Part shown: piece by piece, positions 39,642 to 52,098 of the stretch | How positions within the stretch are numbered: position 1 is the stretch's first letter | How the letters are laid out: each line of letters starts with the position of its first letter | Assembly: GCF_040412425.1 (NCBI RefSeq) | Contig: NC_089782.1 | Location: 42,387,322 to 42,451,321 of the forward strand | Source: Macrobrachium rosenbergii | Lineage: Eukaryota; Arthropoda; Malacostraca; Decapoda; Palaemonidae | Length of the DNA: 64,000 nt | Reading direction: 5' to 3' | Position numbers and translations under genes: made by a program | Notes under the pieces: generated by a model | The model's database searches: none | The model's input: only the letters and a program-made list of their open reading frames with translations | What the model was told of the DNA's origin: nothing

Positions 39642-39993
39642 ACCTAAGGATAATCAAGCAATGTAGGCATACTTAAGGTTCTTTGCGGCATCACTTCGGT
39701 ACCTAAGGATAATCAAGCAATGTAGGCATACTTAAGGTTCTTTGCGGCATCACTTCGGCCCCTAGCCGCAACAGCTTTGATTCCATTTACTGTACCTCCG
39801 TTCACATTCTCTTTCTTCCATCTTACTGTCCACCCTTTCCTAGCAACTGACTCAGGGTAACTGTGAGGTTTTCCTTCTGTTACACATTTCAAACCTTTTC
39901 ACTGCCAGTTTCCGTTTCGGCGCCAAATGACCTTAGTTGCCTCAGTGCTTCGCATGTATGCCCAAAATCTATCTACAACCTAAGGATAATCAA
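39642..39993 (+). mobile_element. SINE-like insertion with 16 bp target-site duplication and duplicated head
   Basis: The body 39717-39977 (GGTTCTTTGCGGC..CACTTCGGCCCCTAGC..to CCCAAAATCTATCTACA) is flanked by ACCTAAGGATAATCAA at 39701-39716 and 39978-39993, a target-site duplication. A 59 bp block (39642-39700) repeats the left flank plus element head once more. A second copy of the family is at 48066-48900. It resembles a widespread decapod interspersed repeat. Confidence 0.75.
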
Positions 39994-41444
39994 CTACAAA
40001 AGTTGCCTTAGAAAGAAAAAAAAGTTACTGTATTTAAAATTGGACTTTGAAATGCACAGCTTAGCCTAGTGGTGTGATTAAACAGTTTAATAATAAATGT
40101 AAAGGATGAGTAAAAAGGCTATTTACTCTGAGGCAACTTTTCAAAGGGCAGGTGACTTAAAATGAGGTGGTGGTTTTTTTTCAGTAAATCAAGAAAAATT
40201 ACAGCTTGAAACAGAACTATTCCACAAAATATTCAGTATACGTAATGAAAATAGAATTTTTTTACTGAGTGTAATTTCTGCAAATGTCATATTTTTATAA
40301 TATTCAGCAAAAAGAGAGAATTCCTGATTAATCACCAGTTTGCGAGCTTGAAGAAATTAATAAGCCTCCCTTTTCAATTCTTGCGCTATATTTGTAAGCC
40401 ACTGTATTCAGTTTTAATTTTCTAATACCGATTAGCAAAATCTGTATAGTAAACTGGTTCCTGCTGTCAGTTTATAAAGGCAGAGTCACAGAATCATTTT
40501 TACCACTTTTTAAGTATTACTATCCAAGTTTGAAGTAGACAATGGCAACGAACATTTGTGACTACAATTTAACACAGAAAAAAACATTGGCTACTTGGCG
40601 CAATGTTTGGTGGCAAGATGCAAAGAAGCCAGAAAAAACTGACACCACTTTCATAAGAGGTCCTGTGTAAATAACTTGTCAGCGATATGGTGGCCGTCAC
40701 TGAAAGGACCTAGGTAAAAAATTGAACATCATAATAGAAGTAAGTTGTGTGCACTGAGAAATAAGTGACAGCCCAACACCACAGCTTAGTTTGGGAAGGT
40801 ATGTTATAAAATTTACCATATTTGTAAGTGATTAGTTTGTTTCTTGCCCACGTTCCATTTGAAGTCATCAGAAGGAAATCAACTCTAGGTGAGATGGCTA
40901 AACATCAATCGAATTTCAAGTGATAAACTGATACAAGAGAATCTTCATTGGGCATGTGAATTTTCAATGCTCGAAATCATAGGGAAGCCAGCAATTTGAG
41001 TAATGTGTTATTAAAATGACAAATTCCCGATGAACTGACTCATTGGATCGGACAAATATATTCCCTCGTGCTCTGAGGAGACTATACTCATTTCTAGAAG
41101 CAGCAAAAAGCATATAAAAGATTATCTTAAAGGGTAAAAGAAAATTTAAATTCATGGATATTAGTTTATAAGATAAACTAAGCTAAAACGTTTTTCGAAC
41201 AAACATTTACCCAAGCATGAAATAAAGAGAAACAATACGAAATAGTAATTACTATAACGCTGCTTCTAAATTTTTTTTTTTACTAAATACAGTTGTCTCA
41301 ATCCCAAGAATTGGGACTAGGGACATGAGATGGGCTGAAAACCAAGTTTTCTATGAAACTAGAATGAATTTAACAATCAAATATAAAACTAAACATACCT
41401 GTTTGTCATTTGGGCTGCTTTTAGGTCTTTTATATCTCTGCTTT

Positions 41445-41450
<6 letters not shown>
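39994..41450. other. Intergenic, nothing recognised
   Basis: AT-rich sequence with only short frames and no repeats long enough to name. Confidence 0.6.

Positions 41451-41520
<70 letters not shown>
41451..41520. repeat. (AT)n microsatellite
   Basis: About 70 bp of alternating AT with one TTAAAT interruption. Confidence 0.97.
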
Positions 41521-41523
<3 letters not shown>

Positions 41524-43598
41524 CATATGAAATTGGTGCTGGGAATGACCTCTCCAACGTGGTTGCTGTTTTTATGGTTAATGGCCTTTAATCCAGGAAC
41601 TTAACAGCAAAGAAAAAGTATGCAGTACATGGGCTCATAGAACCACAGTATGCCATCTTCCCGTCAACCACTTGGAATGACCAAATAAAACATATTACTG
41701 GCGAAAGTCTTTATACACCTTATCCAGATTCTGAGCTAATTCTAAGTCTTAAACCTTCCCTAAAGTCATTGTAGGATGTTAAAGGTAAAACTTTTAAACA
41801 ATTTGTATATTATCGACATGAAATTAATGTGCAAGATACCCTCCAATGTCCTTTCATTGAGAGAATTTAACCTACAGAAAATTGATCAAATATTAAAGTC
41901 CCTCATCAAGTCAGACATTAAATAAAAGGTTTGCATAAGTAAAGATTTATAGATATATTTATCTAGTTAGCACGGGGGGAAAGGTACTACAAAGATTTTT
42001 GTTCTTACATATAAAATCCCGTCCTTCAATTTTAACCAATCTACAATCGTACCCGTTCGAGCATAATAGCACTGGTATTCCATGTCCTATATGACGCAAG
42101 ATTTTCTCCGGGAAACTTGAAATATTGAATAACAATAGCGCTATTTCTCTTCCTTTTTTTTTTTCCAAGAGTGCAGTTTTTTGTTTACGGCTTAAAACTC
42201 CAATTGCCATTATTGCATAGAACGATGCAGACATAATGCAATTTTGCTCGACCATTGTTAATTGAAAAATTTACTCACCCACTAGTTCTTCCCCGGGGAG
42301 TCGAATGCTACTGATCATATTTGTTATGCCTTCAACGTATGCACCTGTCCCTCGGTTGGGAGGTACGAGTGTAGACACACTGTATACAGAACGTACAAGG
42401 GTACTGTGCTGGCATAACGTCAGCTTATTTTAAACTAACCAACGGTTGTAAACCGTCGATATTAAACCGGTATATATCCAACTTTGTCAAAGTCCAGGTA
42501 AACTCATGCTAAGAAAAGAGGGGTGGAGGCAGTTTGATTGTTTAACTTCGGAACTACCTGTTTTATGTTGTTTTACACAACAAAAATACTGGCGAACTCG
42601 AAAAACTAAGAACAAGTCAGTTGGCTGAGTTGGGTCCCAAAAGTAGACGCATATGGCTTCGCGAGACCCGAATATTTTCGAATTTTGTTCTCTAATTTCG
42701 ACAGAAAAGCAGGCTCACGAATTTGCACGCTAAAATGGTTTGCTACCATCTCGGCAACAGCTTCAACAGCAGCAGCAACAACAACAATGCATGCTTGGAA
42801 CGCCGGATTGCACTGGAAATGTCAGCCAAAAAACGAAACTCATGAGTCAAAAGGATAATGAGGGTTTTCGTTGCAACAAGTGCAAGAAATGGAGAGCAGC
42901 GAAGAATGTAGAAATAATTGTTTCAGTGTATTTATTGTCTTGCCCCCGAGGCAGTCAGGGGAAATACGTCGGTGCCTCTCTTATGTTGGCGTTAGCTGTC
43001 GTACCGGAGCCCAGCTGTCTAATCCGGAATTTTCCAATATTCGAGAGCATGTGAGAAAATGCAAAATAAATATTGAATATAATCTATTTAAAATTCTGCC
43101 GAGGGCTCGTACTCCTCAGCAGTTGGCATCCCCTCGAGTGTCTTTATATAAAACAGGAAGTTTCAAAGTTAAACACTCGAACTGTCTCCACATCTTTTCT
43201 GAGCTTGAGTTTGAACTGGACTTTGACAAAGTCACGGTTTTTGTCTTCGAATTATGCCGACCGTAGCCTCAAGTTTACGTTATTCACTATCAGAAAATGC
43301 AACAACAACAAGCAGGCGTTTCACGGTTGTCTCGTGTTCCTTTCATCGTATATTTGGCATCGTATTCTTAGTACTTTACATCAGTCATTTACATTTCATT
43401 CATCGAAATTATATTTCTGTCATGGTTTTTTTTTGTTATGCAACACCACACCAACTGATACTGATGTTTTATTTCAGCGTCAAGTTTCCTCGAACTTTCC
43501 TAGGCACCCATCCACGGTTGGTTGGTTCACATTCAGTCGGTCTTACGCAACAGCGAGCCCTTGCCCAAATGAGATATATGCATGTAAAGGCTGCCAGT
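41521..43598. other. Intergenic; composition shifts to more CpG after about 42.2 kb
   Basis: Before 42.2 kb it is plain AT-rich sequence. From 42270 to 43600 CpG words become frequent (CCCCGGGG, TTCGCGAGACCCG, GCCGGATT). There is a GTGAGTAA donor-like site on the minus strand at 42278-42271. A polyGln/polySer-type CAG/CAA run at 42762-42787 is short. No gene is supported. Confidence 0.5.
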
Positions 43599-43599
43599 C

Positions 43600-43678
43600 G
43601 CCACTCACGTTCAGGTATACCTTCGCAGGTCTTGCTTGTGCAGGCAGACATGCGCAGGTATACCTGAATGTTAGTGGC
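43600..43678. repeat. Hairpin, 23 bp arms
   Basis: Left arm 43600-43622 and right arm 43656-43678 pair with two mismatches (GCCACT..TTCAGGTATACCT), with a 33 bp loop. Outer bases AAGGC/GCCTT extend the pairing. Possibly a short foldback element. Confidence 0.75.
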
Positions 43679-44054
43679 GGCCTTAAAAGAACAAAGAAGC
43701 GCTGTGTGGACTTTTGTACTTGGAATAACCGACCGAGACGACAAATTCATTTTTTTTCTTTTAGTGATTTACATCATTTCAGCTAACAAGACTTGTTCAT
43801 ACGTGGCTAGTATAGTTCACACTTGACTATCATATTCACATTTGTGTGAATTCATTATACCTTTCGCCCTTGAAATTTAGTTCCGCAAGCCAACCAACTT
43901 TTACGGGCTGCTGTTACGAGCAAGAGACCGTGCTGACATAAGCCCAGTTTCGTAAAAGAAAAGAATGGGGACGATAACTTTAATTGGCTAGCTGGCAACG
44001 CAGCCGGCGGGAACTACCTACATAGACAAATCTCCCGCCGGAGTAATCCGAAGA

Positions 44055-44089
44055 TCAGTTGTCAAGTGACGGTTGTTCCGCGCAGATAT
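44055..44089 (+). promoter_or_regulatory. TATA-less core promoter: initiator plus DPE
   Basis: TCAGTT at 44055-44060 matches the arthropod initiator TCA(+1)KTY, with +1 at 44057. AGATAT at 44084-44089 is exactly +28 to +33 and matches the DPE consensus RGWYVT. No TATA box occurs near -30. The surroundings are CpG-richer than the rest of the window. This spacing is what defines DPE promoters, but no transcript evidence is available. Confidence 0.6.
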
Positions 44090-44382
44090 ACAATCACCTT
44101 CCCTTGTGGCGTTACCGACTGAAACTCCTCTATAGACAAATTATCGTATTGTTTTTGTGACATTCGAGTGGAAAGTTATATTTCAGATGGACTGGTTTTG
44201 GAAGTTAGTGGATGTTACAGTGTTTAAATAGACAAAGTCTTTGAATTTTGATTTTTTGAAAAGTTTTGGCGCTTGTAATTTTTCAAGTGAACATTGCGAC
44301 CGGGTCTGTCTTTGAGGAGACGATTTTGTAACTTTTTGAGCCACATTGACGTAACTTCGTTACTTATCGTGTTGAATTAAAG
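44057..44382 (+). other. Candidate non-coding first exon of an unidentified downstream gene
   Basis: It runs from the initiator to a strong donor AAG|GTGAGTAG at 44383. There is no long open frame; it contains a 14-codon upstream ORF (ATG 44187 to TAG 44231). If real, its next exon lies beyond this window or was missed, and the remaining 19.6 kb is intron 1. The gene's identity cannot be determined here. Confidence 0.45.
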
Positions 44383-45430
44383 GTGAGTAGAAGACTTAAT
44401 GCCAAACTTGAAACTGCTTTCATATGACAAGTGATTATCACAACTTCACAAGTAGCCAGGGCTATTATTACTAGCCTATTATTATGCATTATTCTTAGAC
44501 TAATTGTTTTTTTGCCCGATTTTATTGCCTGGATTTGGTATGCTTGTTATTATTATTTTTAGTAGTTGCACTAGTAAACCGGTTTACCTTGCCTATTATT
44601 TTGTAGTAGTTGTAAGAGTAACAGTACACCGTACTACTCTAGCAGAGAGCCCATGCAACATTTTGATTGGTTCGACATAGGCCTGTTGGTATGTTTAGAC
44701 GACTTTTTTATAGCTCACTTTCATTTTTAATTCAAGTGTAATTGACAAAATAGGCAGAGAACCGTACGCAGAAGATTCTCTTGCCAGGATTTTAAATTTT
44801 GTTTTGTCTAGGTGTAACATACGTCATCGGTTGGCGGTTCATAACGTTGTGATTCGCCCACACTATCAGTTCTCCCTTAATGGTTAGGCCACTTTGTTCT
44901 CCCATTACTCCTTAGTCATTTTGGCCGTAATCGTTTCAGTCTTAGTTCCAGTTCACGTGTGTATTACCTGTTCTCGTAGGGATGCTTCACCCACAATTCA
45001 GTTTCAGGTCGTTCCTAATACTTTTTCTTATGTAGTCTGGTGGGCCACAGCCAGCCTCCCTAAAATCGTTATGGTCATACACCCATTGACATACCTCTTT
45101 TGCCTAAATTACCAGTTCACACAAGTGGTTTCGGCCATGTTTAATTTGATTTAATTAATACGGGCATTTGCTAAGATACATGGAACTAGTAATTTAAGCA
45201 ACATACTGTCCCAGTATCTGGTTTATCTGACAAGGTCACCAGTCTGTAAGAAATTGTATAATTATTATTACATATGGCTAAAATTAGTCTTTAGAATGTT
45301 TTGGTTGCTGTCAACAAACTGAAATTAGATTAATGATTACCTTAGCAGTTTCTGTTTCATAATTTACCAGGAATTTGTTATTACATTTAGTGCCATTTGA
45401 GAAGTAGAGTAATGCATTTATCAGTACTCA
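44383..45430. other. No gene recognised (putative intron start)
   Basis: Mixed-composition sequence after the donor at 44383. The frame 44894-45154 has no recognisable domain. Confidence 0.5.
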
Positions 45431-45439
45431 TATATAAAT

Positions 45440-45446
45440 TATATAT

Positions 45447-45501
<55 letters not shown>
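45440..45501. repeat. (AT)n microsatellite
   Basis: Alternating AT of about 60 bp with one slip. Confidence 0.97.
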
Positions 45502-45504
<3 letters not shown>

Positions 45505-46490
45505 GGCCCAAGATTAAGTACCCGTAATGAAAACTAGGCTTATTTGATTTAACAAAATCTTTCTTGTATGCAGTCTGTAGGCACCATTTGCAAATTGCCG
45601 ATGAAACATCTTTGCATTATATGCATGGCATTGTTACTTATTTCCTTGTGCTTATACCTAGTAATATCAGGATTCCATACAGGATATATACATGTATCTA
45701 GCGAAAACAAGAGTATGTTATTCCTACAAGGAAGATAAAATTAGCATAGACCTAGGGTATTTCCCTTGTAAATAATCACTAACCTTGGTACCAAATTATG
45801 TCGATCCGAGACCAGCATTGCTTCATCAGTGATTCCATTATCGTTTCTTTTTTATGCACAGTCAATCTTTGGAACTCGAATTGTCGGTTCCGTTTTCCCC
45901 AACTTTTGTAACCTTTCAACCTTCAGAGACAGGTCTGTTGCTTCTTGGGTTGTTAAACCGCCCGCGCCCCCCGCCCCCAACTCCGCTTCGTTTTCTGTTT
46001 TCTTGGGGCATGTGCTTGTTAAGAGTATATGGTTGTCAGTTCCATTGGTCTCTGCATTAATTGTTTTCAGTCACCTATCTTCCATTCATTCTACATTACC
46101 AGCATATGGATTGTAAAGTAGCTTACTGGGTGCGAACGCGAAAAGGAAGTATATACAGTCTTCTGTTACAGAAAATAGCATAAGCTGTGTACGAAAATGA
46201 TTAGAAGTTTATTTTCCAGCTGTCAGTAGAAGCATAATGTATTTTTCATTGAATCGTCGAACAGTACAAAGTAACTAACTCCTCTCTCTTTATGTGTACA
46301 AACTAAACTGACATTAACACATAATGAAGGGTGGAACCAACCTGGTATCTTTTGGCATCTTGTAAACAATGAAATATTCTGTACTTTGTGTACACACACA
46401 TATACATACATATACATACACACCCCCCTATAAGTAATGTTTATGTATATGGACAGAATTTCAGACCTCATGTGTCGCACGGCGCAGTAT
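45502..46490. other. No gene recognised
   Basis: It contains a C-rich stretch at 45958-45985 (CCGCGCCCCCCGCCCCC), the most GC-rich patch of the area. The overlapping frames at 45.83-46.1 kb have no domain. Confidence 0.5.
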
Positions 46491-46491
46491 G

Positions 46492-46568
<77 letters not shown>
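46491..46568. repeat. (CA)n(TA)n compound microsatellite
   Basis: About 50 bp CA followed by about 24 bp TA, directly left of the foldback element at 46601. Confidence 0.97.
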
Positions 46569-46600
46569 GATTATAATAAGTTTTGTACGTGATTCATTTA

Positions 46601-46797
46601 TCACACATTACCACAGGTGAAAAATAAGACACCGAGCTGTGGGTGGATCTGTAGTCTCAAACGGTAATGTATGTTCGTCAGTACTGTTTCTGTAGTATAT
46701 ATATTTGTGACTTCTAATACTCAGTATCAGTCTTTGGTCAATGGCTTGGAAATAAAGTCGAAACCGGTCAGGACCTTATTTTCCCACCTGTGGTAAT

Positions 46798-46802
<5 letters not shown>
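46601..46802. mobile_element. Foldback element bounded by (AT)n tracts
   Basis: The left end TCACACATTACCACAGGTG..AAAATAAG (46601-46629) is the reverse complement of the right end CTTATTTTCCCACCTGTGG..TAATGTGA (46774-46802). The roughly 140 bp interior is not palindromic. (TA)n lies immediately on both sides, suggesting preferential insertion into, or generation of, AT microsatellites. Confidence 0.72.
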
Positions 46803-47040
<238 letters not shown>

Positions 47041-47112
47041 CTATGGCTCACCAAAAATTATTACAAATATGTTAGGCCTAATTATAATATTTATAGACAT
47101 GAAATCCAAATG

Positions 47113-47256
47113 ATAGTCACTGGTCGGATTCATAATTTAAGACATTTGTAATATTTTCCATAATATCACGGGTTACACGGGAAAATAGTCACTGGTCGGA
47201 TTCATAATTTAAGACATTTGTAATATTTTCCATAATATCACGGGTTACACGGGAAA
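47113..47256. repeat. Perfect tandem duplication, 72 bp unit
   Basis: Units start at 47113 and 47185 (ATAGTCACTGGTCGGATTCA...CACGGGTTACACGGGAAA) and appear identical. A third partial unit (ACTTACTGATCGGA) follows. Confidence 0.95.
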
Positions 47257-47263
47257 ATACTTA

Positions 47264-48065
<802 letters not shown>

Positions 48066-48900
48066 GTAGTGTCCTTTGTAGCGTTCCTTCGGCCCCTAGC
48101 TGTACCCACTTTTTATACGCTTTTATTTAGCTTGCTTTTTTGTTTGTTTGTTTGTCTGGGTCAAATCTTGTAACTCAATTTTCGACCTGTTCCATTCGTC
48201 CCATGGACTTGAAATTTTGCACGGTTGTTCAAGCCCGGTGGCAATACAACCTTGCATGATCAGTAGGTCAGCAGTGACCTCTCGTGACCCTACAATAACC
48301 TCTCCCAGTATCTCAGGATTTGTATGAAATTCTCCGGATTTTTCTTACCTTCTTTGACTCGGTAGAATAAGTTAACAACTTACGAATTTTTCAAACCACC
48401 TTTGCTCGACAGGATACAATGTTAATTTTTTTTTAGTTACAATCATAAATCGGTTGCAATTTCTGTCAGAACTAAAAAGTATAGAATAAAAATTTGAAGA
48501 ATTTGTTAAAACACACTTTTATTAAAACGCACTAAAAAGTAAAAATAATTTTTTGAGACAAAAATGATTTTTTACTTTTTAGCGCAATTTAATAAAAGCG
48601 TGTTTTAAAAAAATATTTTTTCTATATTTTTTAATTAGACTATTACTTAACCTACATTCCAGCTCCGTCTCTTCAGTCTTTCTGTCCAACCTCTCTAACT
48701 GTTAATTCTAAGTGCAGGTGTGGGAGTTTCTCTCAGTTCCTCCTTTAGATCCTCGTACTTCATTTCCTATATATTTTTAGGTCCCTATGTTTTGCTGTTC
48801 AACCACTCCAACTTCCTCTTAACATCTGTCTGTCTGAAGCGCTGAATGGCTGAAAATGCCCCAGTGCTTGGTTTGACAGCCTAAATTTCATAAAATCAAA
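48066..48900 (+). mobile_element. Second copy of the 39.7 kb SINE-like family, split by a nested insertion
   Basis: The head (CCTTTGTAGCGTTCCTTCGGCCCCTAGC, 48070-48125) and tail (CGCTGAATGGCTGAAAATGC, CCAGTGCTTGG, CCTAAATTTCA, about 48640-48900) are collinear with 39730-39977 but separated by about 515 bp of unrelated sequence. Confidence 0.65.
48126..48640. mobile_element. Insertion within the SINE-like copy, with a terminal hairpin
   Basis: It begins near (TTTG)n at 48140. It ends with arms 48508-48546 and 48567-48606, which pair at about 90% (AAAACACACTTTTATTAAAA.. against ..TTTAATAAAAGCGTGTTTT). No protein coding. The exact insertion limits are uncertain. Confidence 0.5.
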
Positions 48901-49326
48901 TCACCTCAATGTAATGTTTGTAGAGCAACCGGAGTGTTGCACTAATCTTTTTCGCTACGTAAAGTAGTTTTTACTTTTCTGTCTTGATTTATTTCCGTTA
49001 TTTTCTGTTGAGTGATTCGAGAGGCGTCTTTGAGCATTGCGCTCGATCGATAAAAAAAGAATTATGCAGTTTCATCTTTTTTAATCAGGTATTGTTCTTA
49101 CAAAAGGTTCAGTGTTTTTGTACTAAGTAATCTCCTTTCAGACAGTAATGTGCTGAAAATGAGGCCTTCTGCTGCTTCTTCTTCTTCTTCTAAAACATAC
49201 GTTTTCATCTAGGTACCGTTTACTTGCTGTGACTATTGTATTGGTGTCTCCAACCGGAGCTGTCTTATCTTTCATTCTCTCCATTTATGACAACGCTTGG
49301 TATTTTAATTGCACGGGACTTTTATG

Positions 49327-49364
<38 letters not shown>

Positions 49365-49588
49365 CTTGTACAGTCGATGATTAAAAATCGTCTTGCGATC
49401 TCTTAAGTATTTTACTTTGTTACATATTTCTACAAGCGTTGTGTTGCAACTCCTCCTCCTTATGTGATATTAGCTGTGTTTTAGTCTATTTTTCACATTT
49501 TCCAAAGTTTATAGTATGTGAAGTATTGTATATTCATCACGATCCAATTTAACTAAAGACAATCCGTTCGATACCATTCATTCCTATA
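48901..49588. other. No gene; (CTT)n and (CT)n tracts
   Basis: A short (CTT)n near 49170 and (CT)n at 49330-49362 in otherwise unassigned sequence. Confidence 0.7.
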
Positions 49589-49805
49589 TCCTGCGTCATT
49601 CATGGCAAGTAATAATTAGTAATTACTCCAGGTTATGTCGTCCAGATCAGTTTTACGTCCTATCCGGCGTCATTCATGCTAGTAGTAATCTGTAATCACT
49701 CCAGGTTATGTCGTCCAGATCAGTTTTACGTCTTATCCTGCGTCATTCATGCTAGTAGTAATCTGTAATCACTCCAGGTTATGTTGTCCGGGTCAGTTTT
49801 ATGAA
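49589..49805. repeat. Three-copy tandem repeat, unit 73-74 bp
   Basis: Units start at 49589, 49663 and 49736 (TCCTGCGTCATTCATG..TCCAGGTTATGTCGTCCAG..ATCAGTTTTACGTC). The last two units are nearly identical; the first is older. Confidence 0.93.
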
Positions 49806-50625
49806 GTGTCTGAACTTGCCGAAGTTTGTTTGATAGCAGACACTACCCTCTTATTCCGTAAGGAACACGGTAGCGTGTCAACCCAGGGAGTTTTCCAGAG
49901 TGCCGGTATGCATAAGAGCCCACGTTAATTGCTAGTTGTTTTCCGTAATCGGATGTTTTTACTTTGCTTCGGTTGCTTTGCTGAATAATAATTTTATATA
50001 TCGTCTTCCTTGAGTTATTGTGTGTATTTCGTTACTGGCGTTGTTAGATAATCCAATTCATATTCCTGAATTATTGTATTTTCTCATATTTATCCTGTAT
50101 TCGTATAGTTTTTTCTCCCATCAGCGGGGAAACATTATTTTGTTTTTATATTTGTATTATCAAAACTACCCAATTTATGTTCATGATATGCGTTGAATCT
50201 TGTTTTTTCAGTTGCTCTGTACATTTTGTATATCTTTAATGTAGGCCTATTTTAGTTACACATATTCAGCTTAATATTGATTCTTTGAATATTATTGCAC
50301 GTTTATTAAATACCAGTAAAATTCATATGAATTTTTGTTGCTATTTTGACTCTGGATATTAAGAGAAGTATTCATTAGTAGTGTGCGTTCATGATGAATT
50401 TTTGCATCTCGGATATTTTAGAGTAACTTTTCTGAATAGAGGTAAATTTCCTTCACAGTAATGTGAGTCAAAATTACCATTTTATATTGTTTTATTATTT
50501 TTTTTTGAAAAAGAAAAGTATCTTGCAGACTTTATGGTCTGTCGAAACAGCACCATTTAAGTTAATTTATTAATTTCTTTGTATTATAGAGTGACATATT
50601 TGTACAAGCTTCAGTAGTTTAAAAG
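49806..50625. other. No gene recognised
   Basis: AT-rich sequence without long frames. Confidence 0.65.
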
Positions 50626-50627
50626 AA

Positions 50628-50826
<199 letters not shown>

Positions 50827-50964
50827 ATCTCACGAGCCTATTATATAAGACACGAGTAAAAGAGAGGTCGGACATCCTGCACAGAAAACTCGTTCCCGTA
50901 TAGTACTGTAGGACTTTCCGGGGGTCTAGGTTAGGTAGGATTGTCTGGGTCATGCTTCTCTCTC

Positions 50965-51055
50965 TCTCTCTCTCTCTAACAAGGAAGTTCTCTCCAGCGG
51001 GCTCTGGAACCCGCGACCTCTGCTGCAACCACTAGACTAAGGCACGCAACCCACT
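50965..51055 (-). mobile_element. tRNA-derived SINE head or tRNA pseudogene
   Basis: On the minus strand TAGTCTAGTGG matches the RNA polymerase III A box TRGYNNARNNG exactly. About 25 nt later GCGGGTTCCAGAGCCCGC forms a T-arm-like stem with an 8 nt loop instead of 7. It runs into (GA)n. The loop change makes a functional tRNA unlikely. Confidence 0.45.
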
Positions 51056-51063
51056 TATTGAGA

Positions 51064-51066
<3 letters not shown>

Positions 51067-51121
<55 letters not shown>

Positions 51122-51295
51122 AGTCTCCTTTTTTTTGTCTCGTTTCCGTTTGTCTTTTTCCGTACTTGTCTTTGCCCTTTTTTTATTTTAATTAACGTGT
51201 TTGTATTTGTTGCAATTATTTGCAACGGCAAATTAACATTGCCCAATCAGTCAGACAACTCGCTTTCTCTCCCGAGGTTTATCTCTGATTTTTCG

Positions 51296-51374
<79 letters not shown>

Positions 51375-51545
51375 GTTCCCGTTTTTGTCTTGTTTGCGTT
51401 TGTCTCCTTCCGTATTTGTCTTCGCCTTTTTATTAACTTTTTTTTTTTCTATTTGTTGCAATATTTTGCAACGGCAGATTACCATTGACCAATCAGCCAG
51501 TCAACTCGCTTTCTCTTCTGAGGTCTATCTCTTTCTATTTTTTCT

Positions 51546-51583
<38 letters not shown>
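51067..51583. repeat. Tandem pair of about 240 bp units, each led by (CT)n
   Basis: (CT)n tracts at 51067, 51301 and 51551 alternate with two homologous spacers (51121-51300 and 51372-51550). These share TTTTTGTCT..GTTTGCGTTTGTCT, TTGTTGCAAT..TTTGCAACGGCA, CCAATCAG and CAACTCGCTTTCTCT. Spacers differ at perhaps 15%. Confidence 0.85.
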
Positions 51584-51586
<3 letters not shown>

Positions 51587-52098
51587 TTAATTCTCACTTC
51601 GCTAAGAATACGCGGCGATCTTGCCAGTCATCCACATATCGAAGTTATTCAGGATAATATTTCAAGGAGACTTTGTCACTTTGCCCCTCGGCAATAAACT
51701 GGAGGAAAAAAAGAGAGAAAAATTATTGGAGCATCGTCATGCTTTAAAAGGTGCATATCCGCTGGCAGCAGTGGTTGGAAATGCCTGATTTCGAGTCCCA
51801 CGTTTATAGCCATTGTGTTCGGTTCATGAACTTCTTAAGAAGGCTCCCAGTTTGCACGAGGTAATAGGCCCTCTTGTCTCTCAACTCCCTCGTTTTCTCT
51901 TGCCGTCGAATAACGTGGGTGAGATCTACTAGGTATGTGTGAATGAGAAGGGGGGATTGATACAAATAGACCTATACACATACATATATATAGACCTATA
52001 TATATAGTGTATATATAGTGTATATATACAGGATGCTATCTACCAAACAACTCAATTAAGGCCTATGGCAATTGCTTCCTCAAACTATATACAAAACT
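51584..52098. other. No gene; weak tRNA-like (SINE) segment near 51758-51805
   Basis: TGGCAGCAGTGG and, about 20 nt later, TTTCGAGTCCC loosely resemble A and B boxes on the + strand. The rest is unassigned, with short TA repeats near 51980-52030. Confidence 0.35.

Noticed and set aside
42740..43054. Frame with a polyGln run followed by a C-x-x-C-K-K-W-R-like patch
   Set aside because: Considered as a transposase zinc ribbon, but it starts at TTG, lacks a second cysteine pair and has no catalytic core downstream.
44894..45154. 86-codon frame downstream of the promoter as a coding exon
   Set aside because: No acceptor or donor in phase and no recognisable domain.
49589..49805. Regularly spaced repeats as a CRISPR array
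   Set aside because: The units are directly adjacent 73-74 bp tandem copies with no unique spacers, in a eukaryotic context.
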